From NCBI GenBank assembly GCA_902490445.1, contig CABUDZ010000014.1, forward strand, positions 1 to 29,165: a stretch of DNA of 29,165 bases, read 5' to 3'. Positions 1 through 7,641 of the stretch are shown here, piece by piece (positions within the stretch are counted from its first letter, which is position 1; each line of letters opens with the position of its first letter). This stretch comes from an uncultured Collinsella sp. GTDB taxonomy: Bacteria > Actinomycetota > Coriobacteriia > Coriobacteriales > Coriobacteriaceae. The notes beneath the pieces were generated by a model that worked only from the letters and a program-made list of their open reading frames with translations, was not told the DNA's origin and did not search any database. The position numbers and the translations under genes are program-made.

Positions 1-41
1 TCTAGCAGTAAAACCAAGTGCGTAGGCTTTTGGCGGGATGC

Positions 42-108
42 CGAGCACACCCCGAATCGCCACAGCGCTGACCTGCGGTTTTATTGAGCGTTTGGCGCGG
101 TGTGCTCG
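42..108. repeat. Intergenic inverted repeat at window start
   Basis: A perfect 10-bp inverted repeat (cgagcacacc at 42-51, ggtgtgctcg at 99-108) brackets 47 bases. The arms continue imperfectly inward. No convincing gene was found in 1-163. The element resembles the other intergenic palindromes of the window in style, not in sequence. It could be a repeat family member, or the end of a terminator for a gene outside the window. Confidence 0.35.
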
Positions 109-158
109 ACAAGTCCAAAAAAGTCTACTCACTTGCATCTAAGGCGCACCAGAAAGGC

Positions 159-199
159 AAAAACCGCCGCGAAAAGGGTCCGGACCCCGTTCGCGGCGG
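159..199 (-). terminator. Rho-independent terminator of the ABC exporter operon
   Basis: The arms ccgccgcgaa (164-173) and ttcgcggcgg (190-199) pair perfectly, with an inner gggtcc/ggaccc stem. Read on the minus strand the hairpin is followed by five T (159-163). It lies 38 bp beyond the stop codon of the permease gene. Confidence 0.8.
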
Positions 200-236
200 C
201 TGTTCGCGTTTGTTTTGCGACGGTTTTGCCCGCTTG

Positions 237-2450
237 CTACTCGCTGTAGCGGGTGGCGATGGCAGCTCGCACCATGCCGGTGCTCATGAGGTACGTTACC
301 AGGAAGTAGCCGCCGTAGGCTGCCAGGAAAATCGCACAGGTGAGGCCCACCGTGCCGCCGATGCTCATGTTGCCAAACGTGCTCACCAGCTCGATGATCA
401 CCTTGAGCGCCACAAAGGAGTGCGCCAGACCCACTGCCAGCGGGAACAGGAAGAACACCGCTTGCTGTGCCATCACCGAATGGCGAATCTGGCGGTCGTC
501 ACAGCCGATCTGCGCCAGCACGCGATAGCTGCGGCTGCCATCTGCCACGTTGGAGAGCTGCTGGATCGACAGAATTGCCGCGCATGCAACGACCAGTACA
601 AAGCCGATGTAGATAGCCAGATAGCTAATCATGCCGTTCATCTGCGCTGCCTGCGTATATAGCTCGGAGCGTGTCATGAAGAATCCCCACGAACCCGGCT
701 CCTTGCCGTCAACGAGCAGGTTGTCGAGCATAGTGTATTTAATGAGCTCATCGGCCTCGGCAACATCCATCCCTCGCTTGTAGTTAACGAGCAGGTTGCT
801 GGCATACGGCTGCAGATTAAGCTGGGACAGCAGCTCATCGGCAACGACCACGGTACCGGGATTGCTACCGAGCCCCGAGTTGGCGATGGCCGCCGTGTCC
901 TTGTCCGACTTATCGGTTGCGGGCTTGAGCTCATGCCCACCCAAGGTGAGGGTATGGCCGCCGGCCATATATTTGGTGTACAGGTCGCCCAGCTCACCGC
1001 CCATATCACACGTAAGCACGTACTGGTCGCGGCCAATGCTCACCGGCTCCTCGCCCATCATCTGGCGCAGCTTGTTGTACTGGCTCGCCGGCGTCACAAA
1101 CAGGCCCATATCATCGGCATTGCTACCCTCGAGCACCTTGGGGAGCTTTTCGCCCATGGCCTTGCACATCTCGCCTGCAGCTACCGAGGGACCCGAGCCG
1201 CCAAGCGGGTAACTCAGATACGAATCGATCTGCACATGCTCACCGGCAACATCGGCGATATTGACCTTTTTGCCGGTCTCGTCGTTGTTGTCCGCCGACT
1301 TGCGCTCGCCATGCCATGCAGCGTACAAATCGACCGTTGCATCGGCCAGCACCATGCGATCGGCCTCAGACGGATTGACATACTCCTTGTAGTAGTCGAG
1401 CGTTTCGGGCGTGTAATAGACATACGTCTGAGACACGTCAACAGGGTTATAGCGCTCCAGGTTTTCGTTCATCACGTTGGCGATCGACATACCGCACGTC
1501 AACGAGGTGATGGCCAAAAACAGGATCATCGCGATGACGCCCATCGAAAAGCACACCGTATTGACCTTGGCCGCAAGCTGGCGTACGGTAAACAAATTGA
1601 GGCCGCGCCAATAGACGCTGCGCAGGCCCTGCAGCAGCTTGATAAGCATGCCCGAAAGGCCCCAGAACAGGGCAAAGGTACCCACCGTAACCATGGCCGT
1701 GGTGATACCAAACTGGTTCATGGCCTCCTGCAGCTTGGTATCGGTCGCGGTGAGCGGGAACCCGTCGCGCAGCAGACGGTAATAGGCCACGCCCACAAGC
1801 ACCGCGCCCACAGCAAAGATGGCAATCGCGATCCAGGGGTTGCGTGTCTTGATACTCTCGTTGCGACGCTCGGCACCCATAAGCTCGATGAGTTTGGTAC
1901 GACGCACGGCGCGAAGGTTCAGCAGCAGCGTGAGCACAAACATTACGAGCATGCAGGCAAGGGTCAGGTTGAACGCATGCACCGAGAAGAAGAAGTGGAA
2001 ATTGGCGATCTGCGTCTTGAAGAGTGAAGCCGTAAAGAACGTCATGAGCTGGGAAAGCCCCACGCCCAGCACAATGCCGGCGACAAAGGCGCCGACCGAA
2101 GCGATCACCGTCTCGAGCGCCATGATCGTGGCGACGCGCCCGCGCCCCATGCCGAGCACCTGGTACAGGCCAAACTCCTTCTTGCGGCGTTTCATGATGA
2201 AGTTATTGGCATACACCATCAAAAAGGCCATGACACCGGCCAAAAAGTACGTCAGGTAGCCGAGCATGCTGCCCATAACCTGCGCCAAGCCCTCTTCATC
2301 GATGCCGGCAATGTCGACCTGCATCGAGACGGTGTTAAAGGCATAGAAGACGGTGACGCCCAGGGTGAGCGTCAAAAGGTAGACGAGGTAGTCGCGGCCG
2401 GCGCGGCGGACGTTGCCCCAAGCGAGTTTACAGAGCATCGGAGCCCTCAC
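237..2450 (-). CDS. BceB-type ABC transporter permease (FtsX family)
   Basis: This is a 737-residue inner-membrane permease. The layout is that of BceB/YtsD-type exporters: a first membrane segment near residues 20-38, three more by about 180, further segments near 205-225, 252-274 and 300-324, a large extracytoplasmic domain at about 325-610, and three C-terminal segments (about 612-636, 665-690, 705-728). FtsX-like domains sit in both halves. Family members, with a BceA ATPase, move or sense peptide antibiotics such as bacitracin and lantibiotics. The start overlaps the end of the ATPase gene by 23 bp, so the two are co-translated. BceAB modules normally sit beside a two-component system; none is seen on either side here. 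Substrate is unknown. Confidence 0.9.
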   Translation of the reverse strand: MRAPMLCKLAWGNVRRAGRDYLVYLLTLTLGVTVFYAFNTVSMQVDIAGIDEEGLAQVMGSMLGYLTYFLAGVMAFLMVYANNFIMKRRKKEFGLYQVLGMGRGRVATIMALETVIASVGAFVAGIVLGVGLSQLMTFFTASLFKTQIANFHFFFSVHAFNLTLACMLVMFVLTLLLNLRAVRRTKLIELMGAERRNESIKTRNPWIAIAIFAVGAVLVGVAYYRLLRDGFPLTATDTKLQEAMNQFGITTAMVTVGTFALFWGLSGMLIKLLQGLRSVYWRGLNLFTVRQLAAKVNTVCFSMGVIAMILFLAITSLTCGMSIANVMNENLERYNPVDVSQTYVYYTPETLDYYKEYVNPSEADRMVLADATVDLYAAWHGERKSADNNDETGKKVNIADVAGEHVQIDSYLSYPLGGSGPSVAAGEMCKAMGEKLPKVLEGSNADDMGLFVTPASQYNKLRQMMGEEPVSIGRDQYVLTCDMGGELGDLYTKYMAGGHTLTLGGHELKPATDKSDKDTAAIANSGLGSNPGTVVVADELLSQLNLQPYASNLLVNYKRGMDVAEADELIKYTMLDNLLVDGKEPGSWGFFMTRSELYTQAAQMNGMISYLAIYIGFVLVVACAAILSIQQLSNVADGSRSYRVLAQIGCDDRQIRHSVMAQQAVFFLFPLAVGLAHSFVALKVIIELVSTFGNMSIGGTVGLTCAIFLAAYGGYFLVTYLMSTGMVRAAIATRYSE

Positions 2451-3213
2451 CGCCCATCATGGCAACGACCTCCATAATGCGGTCGAAGAACTCCCGGCGG
2501 TCGGTGTCGCCGCGGCGCAGCTCGGTGAAGATCTTGCCGTCGCGGATAAACAGCACGCGGCTCGTGTAACTTGCAGCAAAGCTATCGTGCGTGACCATGA
2601 GAACGGTGGCGCGCAGGCGGCGATTCAGGGCCTCCAGGCTCTCGAGCAGCAGGCGGGCGCTTTTGGAGTCGAGGGCGCCGGTGGGCTCGTCGGCCATAAT
2701 CATAGTGGGGTCGGTGACGAGCGCGCGAGCCGCGGCAACGCGCTGCTGCTGACCACCGGACATCTGGTAGGGGTACTTGTCGAGTACCTGGCTAATAGAC
2801 AGACGCGCGGCCACATCCTGCACGCGGGTCGAAATTTCGGCCGAGCTTGTGCGGGCGATGGTGAGCGGCAGGGCGATGTTCTCGCGTGCCGTGAGCGTAT
2901 CGAGCAGGTTGGAGTCCTGGAAGATAAAGCCGAGCTCCTCGCGGCGGAACTGCGAAAGCTTGGCCTGCTTCATGCGCGTCACATCCTGGCCGTTGATGCG
3001 GATGGTGCCACTCGTGGCGGCATCGATGGTCGACACGCAGTTGAGCAACGTCGACTTGCCCGAGCCCGAAGCGCCCATGATGCCGACGAATTCACCGCGG
3101 TTGACGGTAAAGCTGACGTCGTTGAGCGCGCGGGTCACGTTGCCCAGCGCTCCATATACCTTTTCGAGATGCGCGACCTCCAGTACCGGGGTCGCCATGT
3201 GCGTGGTTTGCAT
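2428..3213 (-). CDS. BceA-type ABC transporter ATP-binding protein
   Basis: This is a 261-residue ABC ATPase of the MacB/LolD/BceA group. Visible motifs are Walker A GASGSGKS (about 42-49), the Q-loop segment ELGFIFQDSNLL, the signature SGGQQQR, Walker B MIMADEPTGALD and the switch His in VTHD. It powers the permease encoded immediately downstream, which overlaps it by 23 bp. The start codon at 3213 is preceded by AAAGGA; an in-frame ATG five codons later is a possible alternative. The promoter should lie in 3214-3350, where there is an inverted repeat. The pair most likely confers peptide-antibiotic resistance or envelope-stress sensing, by family inference only. Confidence 0.92.
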   Translation of the reverse strand: MQTTHMATPVLEVAHLEKVYGALGNVTRALNDVSFTVNRGEFVGIMGASGSGKSTLLNCVSTIDAATSGTIRINGQDVTRMKQAKLSQFRREELGFIFQDSNLLDTLTARENIALPLTIARTSSAEISTRVQDVAARLSISQVLDKYPYQMSGGQQQRVAAARALVTDPTMIMADEPTGALDSKSARLLLESLEALNRRLRATVLMVTHDSFAASYTSRVLFIRDGKIFTELRRGDTDRREFFDRIMEVVAMMGGEGSDAL

Positions 3214-3286
3214 ACCGAGTCCTTTCTTGCGATTAGTCTACGGCATCTATAGTCGCAAGAAGCCGAGTCGGCTACCATCGATATGG

Positions 3287-3314
3287 CTTACGCTTGCCTT
3301 ACCGTTGCGTAAGG
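3287..3314. promoter_or_regulatory. Inverted repeat between the ABC operon and the Nudix-Vsr gene
   Basis: The segment carries cttacgc (3287-3293) and its reverse complement gcgtaag (3307-3313), with an extra ccttac/gtaagg pair nested inside (3297-3302, 3309-3314). It lies about 75 bp upstream of the ABC operon start and 40 bp upstream of the Nudix-Vsr start. It could be an operator for either divergent gene. No regulator can be assigned. Confidence 0.4.
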
Positions 3315-3353
3315 TAGTGCAGGGAACGTTTTGATGTTGAGAAAGGACTCCTG

Positions 3354-4343
3354 TTGAAGACTGTTCATGTTGCCGCTGGGATCATTCGCAAGGATGGATC
3401 TGACGAGCTGCTTGCCGTGCAGCGCGGCTACGGCGACATGCAGGGACTATGGGAGTTCCCAGGTGGCAAGCTCATGCGCGGCGAGACACCCGAAGACGCC
3501 GTGCGCCGCGAGCTTATGGAAGAGCTGCAGGTAAACGTCACCAACCTGCGTGATTTTTACACCGTTGAGTATGACTACCCCGATTTTCATCTCTCAATGG
3601 AGTGCTATTACTGCTCGCTGGCTAAAGAGTCCGGCGAGCCCCAGAAGCACGACCGTCAGCTCGATATCCGCTGGATTCCACGCACCTCGCTTGCCACGGT
3701 GGAATGGATGCCCGCCGACAAGGGGCTTATCGATTCGCTGATTGAGCTGAAGGAAGATCGGCTTGAGGCCAACGGCGCCGTCAACGATGCCGAGACCACC
3801 ACAGCCGACGAACTTGCCACCAAACCCAAACACAAACCTAAGCGCCGTAGCAAAAAACGCCCCAAGCCCAGCCTGCTCGACGGCATCGATACCTCAGACC
3901 TCTCCGCCGACGAGCGCGAACTGGTGCGCCGTCGCGCTGCCATCAAAAAGTCCATGAAGGGCAACAAGCGTGCGAACACCAAACCCGAGCTGCTCGTTCG
4001 CCAGCGCCTGCGCGGCGCGGGCCTTACGGGTTATCGCTTGGAATGGAAGGTTCCCGGCAAGCCCGACATCGCCTTTCCCGGGCGCAAGATCGCCATCTTC
4101 GTCAACGGCTGCTTTTGGCACCGCTGCCCCAAGTGCAACCCTAGCCAGCCCAAGCGCAACGTTGAGTTTTGGGAGGCAAAGTTCCGTCGCAACGTCGAGC
4201 GCGACCGCGCTGCCGTGGCAGCACTCACTCAAATGGGCTGGACACCCATAACCATCTGGGAATGCGAGCTTAAAAAAGACCGCATCGACGCCACGATGGA
4301 AAAGGTCATCGAGCAGGTGCGCGCCGCAGAGCCGCAGCGCTAA
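3354..4343 (+). CDS. Fusion: Nudix (MutT/NudG-like) hydrolase + Vsr-like mismatch endonuclease
   Basis: This is one uninterrupted 329-residue frame with two domains. Residues 1-130 are a MutT/NudG-type Nudix domain: G38, E44, R52-E53 and E56-E57 fit the Nudix box, with Q59 in place of the usual Gly. The family hydrolyses oxidised or non-canonical nucleoside triphosphates. Residues 131-195 are a basic Lys/Pro-rich linker. Residues 196-325 match very-short-patch-repair (Vsr) endonucleases: NTKPELLVR with E212, GKPDIAFP with D238, FVNGCFWHRC with H256, VEFWEAK, and GWTPITIWECEL. E. coli Vsr His64 corresponds to Asn251. Two extra Cys (C258 and C261, as CPKC) may bind zinc. The start is TTG, chosen for AAAGGA at 3342-3347. 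No Dcm-type cytosine methyltransferase, the usual Vsr partner, is nearby. The domains are clear; their joint role is inferred. Confidence 0.88.
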   Translation: MKTVHVAAGIIRKDGSDELLAVQRGYGDMQGLWEFPGGKLMRGETPEDAVRRELMEELQVNVTNLRDFYTVEYDYPDFHLSMECYYCSLAKESGEPQKHDRQLDIRWIPRTSLATVEWMPADKGLIDSLIELKEDRLEANGAVNDAETTTADELATKPKHKPKRRSKKRPKPSLLDGIDTSDLSADERELVRRRAAIKKSMKGNKRANTKPELLVRQRLRGAGLTGYRLEWKVPGKPDIAFPGRKIAIFVNGCFWHRCPKCNPSQPKRNVEFWEAKFRRNVERDRAAVAALTQMGWTPITIWECELKKDRIDATMEKVIEQVRAAEPQR

Positions 4344-4596
4344 CAGCGTGCATTCACACGCTCCGTACGTCCGCGCCACATCCACGTCACAAACCTTAGA
4401 AAGCCCTTAAGCCCAAAACCTTTCAAGAGTGTTACTCAATACCTCTGACCTGCAGTTTCATCGTAACACCAAACCAGGTTAAGCCTTTCTTTAGCGCTTC
4501 TTTGCGGCAGCCGCGGCATAATACTGCCAACGCACGGGACCTAGCAGCACGCCCCGTGCGCAACCTTTTGGCGGACATCGAGGAGGCCGCATAAGC

Positions 4597-4806
4597 ATGC
4601 ATTCTTCCAATGACGCAGCACAGCAGCCATCCCTAACACATGCAGACCTTTTCTCCTTCCCCCCGACACAGAGAAACAGCCCCCTCGACTCCCCCACCAC
4701 AAAAGCCAAACGCTCAACCAATCAGAATCTCAACTTGCTAGCATCGTTCGAAAAGCTCCAAGCATCCCTAGACAAGGCGTTCCCCGAACAGGCAAGAGCA
4801 ATCTAA
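4597..4806 (+). CDS. Possible small protein, unknown function
   Basis: This 69-codon frame has a good ribosome site (GAGGAGG about 12 bp upstream). The protein has no membrane segment. The first 45 residues are rich in Ser, Pro, Thr and Gln and look disordered. The last 25 (from NLLASFEKLQ) could form an amphipathic helix. It ends 25 bp before the AraC-type gene and could be its leader gene. I do not recognise a family. It could also be a chance frame; the intergenic DNA before it (4344-4596) shows nothing else clear. Confidence 0.35.
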   Translation: MHSSNDAAQQPSLTHADLFSFPPTQRNSPLDSPTTKAKRSTNQNLNLLASFEKLQASLDKAFPEQARAI

Positions 4807-4831
4807 GCCCATCGCGCTTTATACTGATGCC

Positions 4832-5770
4832 ATGCGAAACATGGATCACATAGAATTGCACCGCGGAGGACGCGAGGAAGCGTTTCCCGAGACCGCCGAA
4901 GACTGGCCCTATATTGCCGAACGCGCAGAATTCGCTCGCTATCCGGGCAATTCCGTCCCCTGGCACTGGCATTCCGAAGTCGAGCTTTTCTACATGGAGC
5001 AGGGAGCGATTGACTATCGAACGCGCGCGGCTCATGAACACGTGCGCTTTGAGGAAGGGTCCGCCGGCTTTATCAACGGCGGCGTTTTGCACAGCACGCT
5101 GCAATCACCCAATTCGGCGCCAGCCATTCAAATGCTGCATATCTTTCAGCCGTCGATGCTCGGCGATCCCGCGGGACGTCTCCAAAAGCGCTACATCAAC
5201 CCATTGCTTCAATGTCGAGGCGTCGATGTGCTCAAATGGTCGCCCACCAATCCCGACGATATGCCCTTTATCGATTTGCTGAAGAGCTCCTTTAGCCACG
5301 ACCTTCAACGGCCGCAGAACGAGATGGCGCTTCGAAATAGTTTGTCAGAGCTCTGGATTCAGATTAACGCCAAGACCGAACCGCTCTTTTCTTCCGACGG
5401 CGCCTCTTGGATGACCAGCCGCGACGTACAGTTCAAGGCAATCCTGGACTTTATCCGCGCAAACTATGCAGCCGCTATAGATGTGCCCCAGATGGCATCT
5501 GCAGCCGGCGTAAGCGAAAGAGAGTGTTACCGCATTATCGAAACTTGTGCAGGAACGACCCCGGCGGCATATCTACGCGCATACCGCATAAACCGTGCTT
5601 GCGAACTTTTGGCACACACCACGCGAACGGTACAGACAGTCGCGCGCCAATGCGGATTTATAACAGCAAGCCATCTTGGCCAGGTATTTAAAGAACAAAT
5701 GGGGTGCACTCCTTCGAGCTATCGAGCAGCGAGGCAGAATCTCGATAGCACCAGGCAGAAATCCCGCTAA
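4832..5770 (+). CDS. AraC-family transcriptional regulator with cupin sensor domain
   Basis: This is a 312-residue cytoplasmic regulator. Residues about 20-115 are an AraC-type cupin sensor domain (WHWHSEVELFYMEQG, then GSAGFINGGVLHS). Residues about 210-305 hold two helix-turn-helix motifs: IDVPQMASAAGVSERECYRI and, in the second, TVQTVARQCGFITASHLGQVFKEQMGCTPSSYR, the AraC signature. Such proteins usually activate sugar-related genes after binding a small ligand. The start could be the ATG at 4832 or the one at 4844. The gene is followed by a HAD-family gene 56 bp downstream on the same strand, a possible target or co-transcribed partner. The ligand cannot be read from the sequence. Confidence 0.9.
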   Translation: MRNMDHIELHRGGREEAFPETAEDWPYIAERAEFARYPGNSVPWHWHSEVELFYMEQGAIDYRTRAAHEHVRFEEGSAGFINGGVLHSTLQSPNSAPAIQMLHIFQPSMLGDPAGRLQKRYINPLLQCRGVDVLKWSPTNPDDMPFIDLLKSSFSHDLQRPQNEMALRNSLSELWIQINAKTEPLFSSDGASWMTSRDVQFKAILDFIRANYAAAIDVPQMASAAGVSERECYRIIETCAGTTPAAYLRAYRINRACELLAHTTRTVQTVARQCGFITASHLGQVFKEQMGCTPSSYRAARQNLDSTRQKSR

Positions 5771-5826
5771 CCCTTCTTCTGTCACTGCATCAAACTTGCA
5801 GGCAAACAACAGAGAGGAGCAATCAT

Positions 5827-6450
5827 ATGAAGCACTTTGACCATATCGTATTTTACGTTGATGTGACATTGGCAGATACAGAAGAAAGCGTTCTGTCATC
5901 GCTTGTCCAGATTGTCCAAGAAGAGACCAGCAAAACGCTTCCCCGACACGAGCTTGACTTTGCCCTCGGCATACCCGGCAAGGATGCCCTTGAGAAACTT
6001 GGGATCTACTCGCAGGCAACGTTGGACCGCTGGTGCCAAGTTGCCGCCAGCTTTAAAAGCACCATCAGCGTGTTTCCAGGTTTGCTTGAAGTCATCGCAA
6101 CACTCGCCGATAGCGGCTGCAAACTTGGCATCGTCTCCTCACGTGCGCGCGACGAATACGCAAAAGAAATTGCACCCCTTGGTTTCGATAAGTATTTTGA
6201 GCACATCATCCTTGTCGAAGACACAACCGAACATAAACCCGCACCCGCACCCATGCTCGAATATCTCCGACGTGCGGGCGCGAATCCTGGCAACGTCGTC
6301 TACGTTGGCGACACCGTCTACGACGAACAATGCGCAACTTCAGCAGGGGTCAGTTTTGCCCGAGCAGCATGGGGATCACGCCAAGATATCCCAAACGCCA
6401 CCTACAACCTCAAAACCCCCAACGACCTACTAACCCTAACAACCAAATAA
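5827..6450 (+). CDS. HAD-superfamily protein lacking the nucleophilic Asp (probable pseudoenzyme)
   Basis: This is a 207-residue protein of the phosphoglycolate phosphatase / beta-phosphoglucomutase-like HAD group with a helical cap. Motif I is usually FDxDGTLxDTE. Here it reads FYVDVTLADTE, so the nucleophilic Asp is Tyr10 and the following Gly is Val13, while Asp12 is kept. Motif II (IVSSRA), motif III Lys (HKPAPAP) and motif IV (YVGDTVYDEQCA) are intact. The fold is therefore preserved but phosphatase activity by the normal mechanism looks impossible. The ribosome site is AGAGGAG. It sits downstream of the AraC-type gene and may work as a binding or regulatory protein. A sequencing error is less likely because two motif I positions differ from consensus. 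Confidence 0.85.
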   Translation: MKHFDHIVFYVDVTLADTEESVLSSLVQIVQEETSKTLPRHELDFALGIPGKDALEKLGIYSQATLDRWCQVAASFKSTISVFPGLLEVIATLADSGCKLGIVSSRARDEYAKEIAPLGFDKYFEHIILVEDTTEHKPAPAPMLEYLRRAGANPGNVVYVGDTVYDEQCATSAGVSFARAAWGSRQDIPNATYNLKTPNDLLTLTTK

Positions 6451-6476
6451 CCCACGCGTCCCACCCTTTCAGCCCC

Positions 6477-6601
6477 AACGCCACAAGGGCGACGACCTCG
6501 AGTAGGTCAACCTGGGAGGGACGAGGGCTTAGTTCCCCTATCTTTCCGCAGGGGGCAAAAAGCAACGTCTTATTTTTCCGACACTAACGCCACAAGGGCG
6601 A
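6477..6601. repeat. Pair of 16-bp direct repeats, 109 bp apart
   Basis: The 16-mer aacgccacaagggcga occurs at 6477-6492 and again at 6586-6601, each able to fold as a small cgcc/gggcg hairpin. Between them is a short inverted repeat (gacct 6494-6498, aggtc 6504-6508). No gene lies in 6451-6783. The second copy abuts the 151-bp palindrome. The repeats could be target-site or duplication traces, or parts of a structured transcript end. Confidence 0.55.
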
Positions 6602-6608
6602 TTGAGCA

Positions 6609-6759
6609 GGACGGTTTGGGCGGGTCCCGTACTCAGTTTCCAAAATCATTCCGCAGCGCGAAGGCCCCCGTTGTCAACGCTTCGAAGAAGCGAGACAACG
6701 GGGGCCTTCATGCGCGAGGACGTTTTGGAAACTGAGTACGGGACCCGCCCAAACCGTCC
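6609..6759. repeat. 151-bp near-perfect palindrome between convergent genes
   Basis: The outer arms of 37 bp (6609-6645 and 6723-6759) are perfect reverse complements. Inside, a 16-bp stem (6660-6675 with 6694-6709) is also perfect, and at the tip cgcttc (6678-6683) pairs with gaagcg (6687-6692). Only the segments 6646-6659 and 6710-6722 are unpaired. It separates the HAD gene (ends 6450) from the convergent aldolase gene (ends 6784). It could act as a bidirectional transcription block, or be a non-autonomous mobile palindrome. No encoded protein. Confidence 0.9.
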
Positions 6760-6783
6760 GGTGGGATCAGAGTACCCTTGCTG

Positions 6784-7641
6784 TTACTCTGCTTTGCCCA
6801 CAGAGTTGAGGTTGGTCATGCGGATCTTAACCAGCTCGGTGATCTCGCGCATGCCCTCCTTGGCCGGCTTCTTGGGATCGAAGCAGGCGGGGTTCTCGGC
6901 CATGTAGGCCATGAAGCCCTTGGTGAAGGCCTGACGCAGCTCGGTAGCGTAGTTGACCTTGCAGATGCCGTTCTTCACAGCCTCGGCAACCTGCTCATCG
7001 GGCACACCGGAGGTGCCGTGCAGAACCAGCGGCACGTCGACGGCGTCGCGGATGGCCTTGACCACGGACTGCTCGATGTGCGGATCGCTCGTGTACACAC
7101 CGTGGCTGGTGCCAACGCCAATTGCGAGGGAGGTGCAGCCGGTACGCTCGACGAACTCCTTGGCCTCGGCAGGATCGGTGTAGGGGCTCTCGCCCTCAAC
7201 CGCGGGACCGTCGTCCTCCTTGCCGCCAACCTTACCGAGCTCAGCCTCGACGGGCACGCCCATGGCGCGGCCAGCGTCGGCGACGGACTTGGTCAGGGCA
7301 ATGTTGTCCTCGAAGGACTCGTGCGAGCCGTCGATCATGACGGAGGTGTAGCCCGTGCGGAAAGCCTGCATGCAGCGGTCATAGCCATCGCCGTGATCGA
7401 GGTGCAGAGCGACGGGCACGGAAGCGCGCTCGGCGGCAGCCTTGACCATGCCGTAGAAGTAGTCCAGACCAGCGGTCTTGATGGTGCCCGGGGTGGTCTG
7501 CATGATGACGGGGGACTTGGTCTCCTCGGCAGCAGCCAGAACGGCCATAACAAACTCGAGGTTCTCGACGTTGAACGCGCCGACGGCGTAGTGACCGGCC
7601 TGAGCGTCCTTGAGCATCTTTTCGGTGGTAACAAGTGCCAT
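6784..7641 (-). CDS. Class II fructose/tagatose-bisphosphate aldolase (GatY/KbaY/Fba-like)
   Basis: This is a 285-residue zinc-dependent aldolase that splits fructose-1,6- or tagatose-1,6-bisphosphate into DHAP and glyceraldehyde-3-phosphate. Family marks are GAFNVENLEF at the N terminus, the metal-binding HLDHGDGYD segment, VMIDGSHESFEDN, GVGTSHGVY and LVLHGTSGVPD. The start at 7641 (MALVTTEKM) was chosen because GAGAGGAG lies just upstream and family members begin there; the open frame runs 50 codons further but that part looks non-coding. Because lacA, lacB and lacC are present without a class I lacD, this enzyme may serve the tagatose pathway. It could equally be the glycolytic aldolase. 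The divergent DeoR-type gene may control it. Confidence 0.92.
   Translation of the reverse strand: MALVTTEKMLKDAQAGHYAVGAFNVENLEFVMAVLAAAEETKSPVIMQTTPGTIKTAGLDYFYGMVKAAAERASVPVALHLDHGDGYDRCMQAFRTGYTSVMIDGSHESFEDNIALTKSVADAGRAMGVPVEAELGKVGGKEDDGPAVEGESPYTDPAEAKEFVERTGCTSLAIGVGTSHGVYTSDPHIEQSVVKAIRDAVDVPLVLHGTSGVPDEQVAEAVKNGICKVNYATELRQAFTKGFMAYMAENPACFDPKKPAKEGMREITELVKIRMTNLNSVGKAE

Noticed and set aside
84..662. Plus-strand frame over the end of the BceB-type gene
   Set aside because: It overlaps the conserved C terminus of the permease and its terminator, with no family resemblance.
4556..4594. Short GTG-initiated peptide (12 codons) before the small ORF
   Set aside because: Too short and without a ribosome site; it only overlaps the ribosome site of the next frame.
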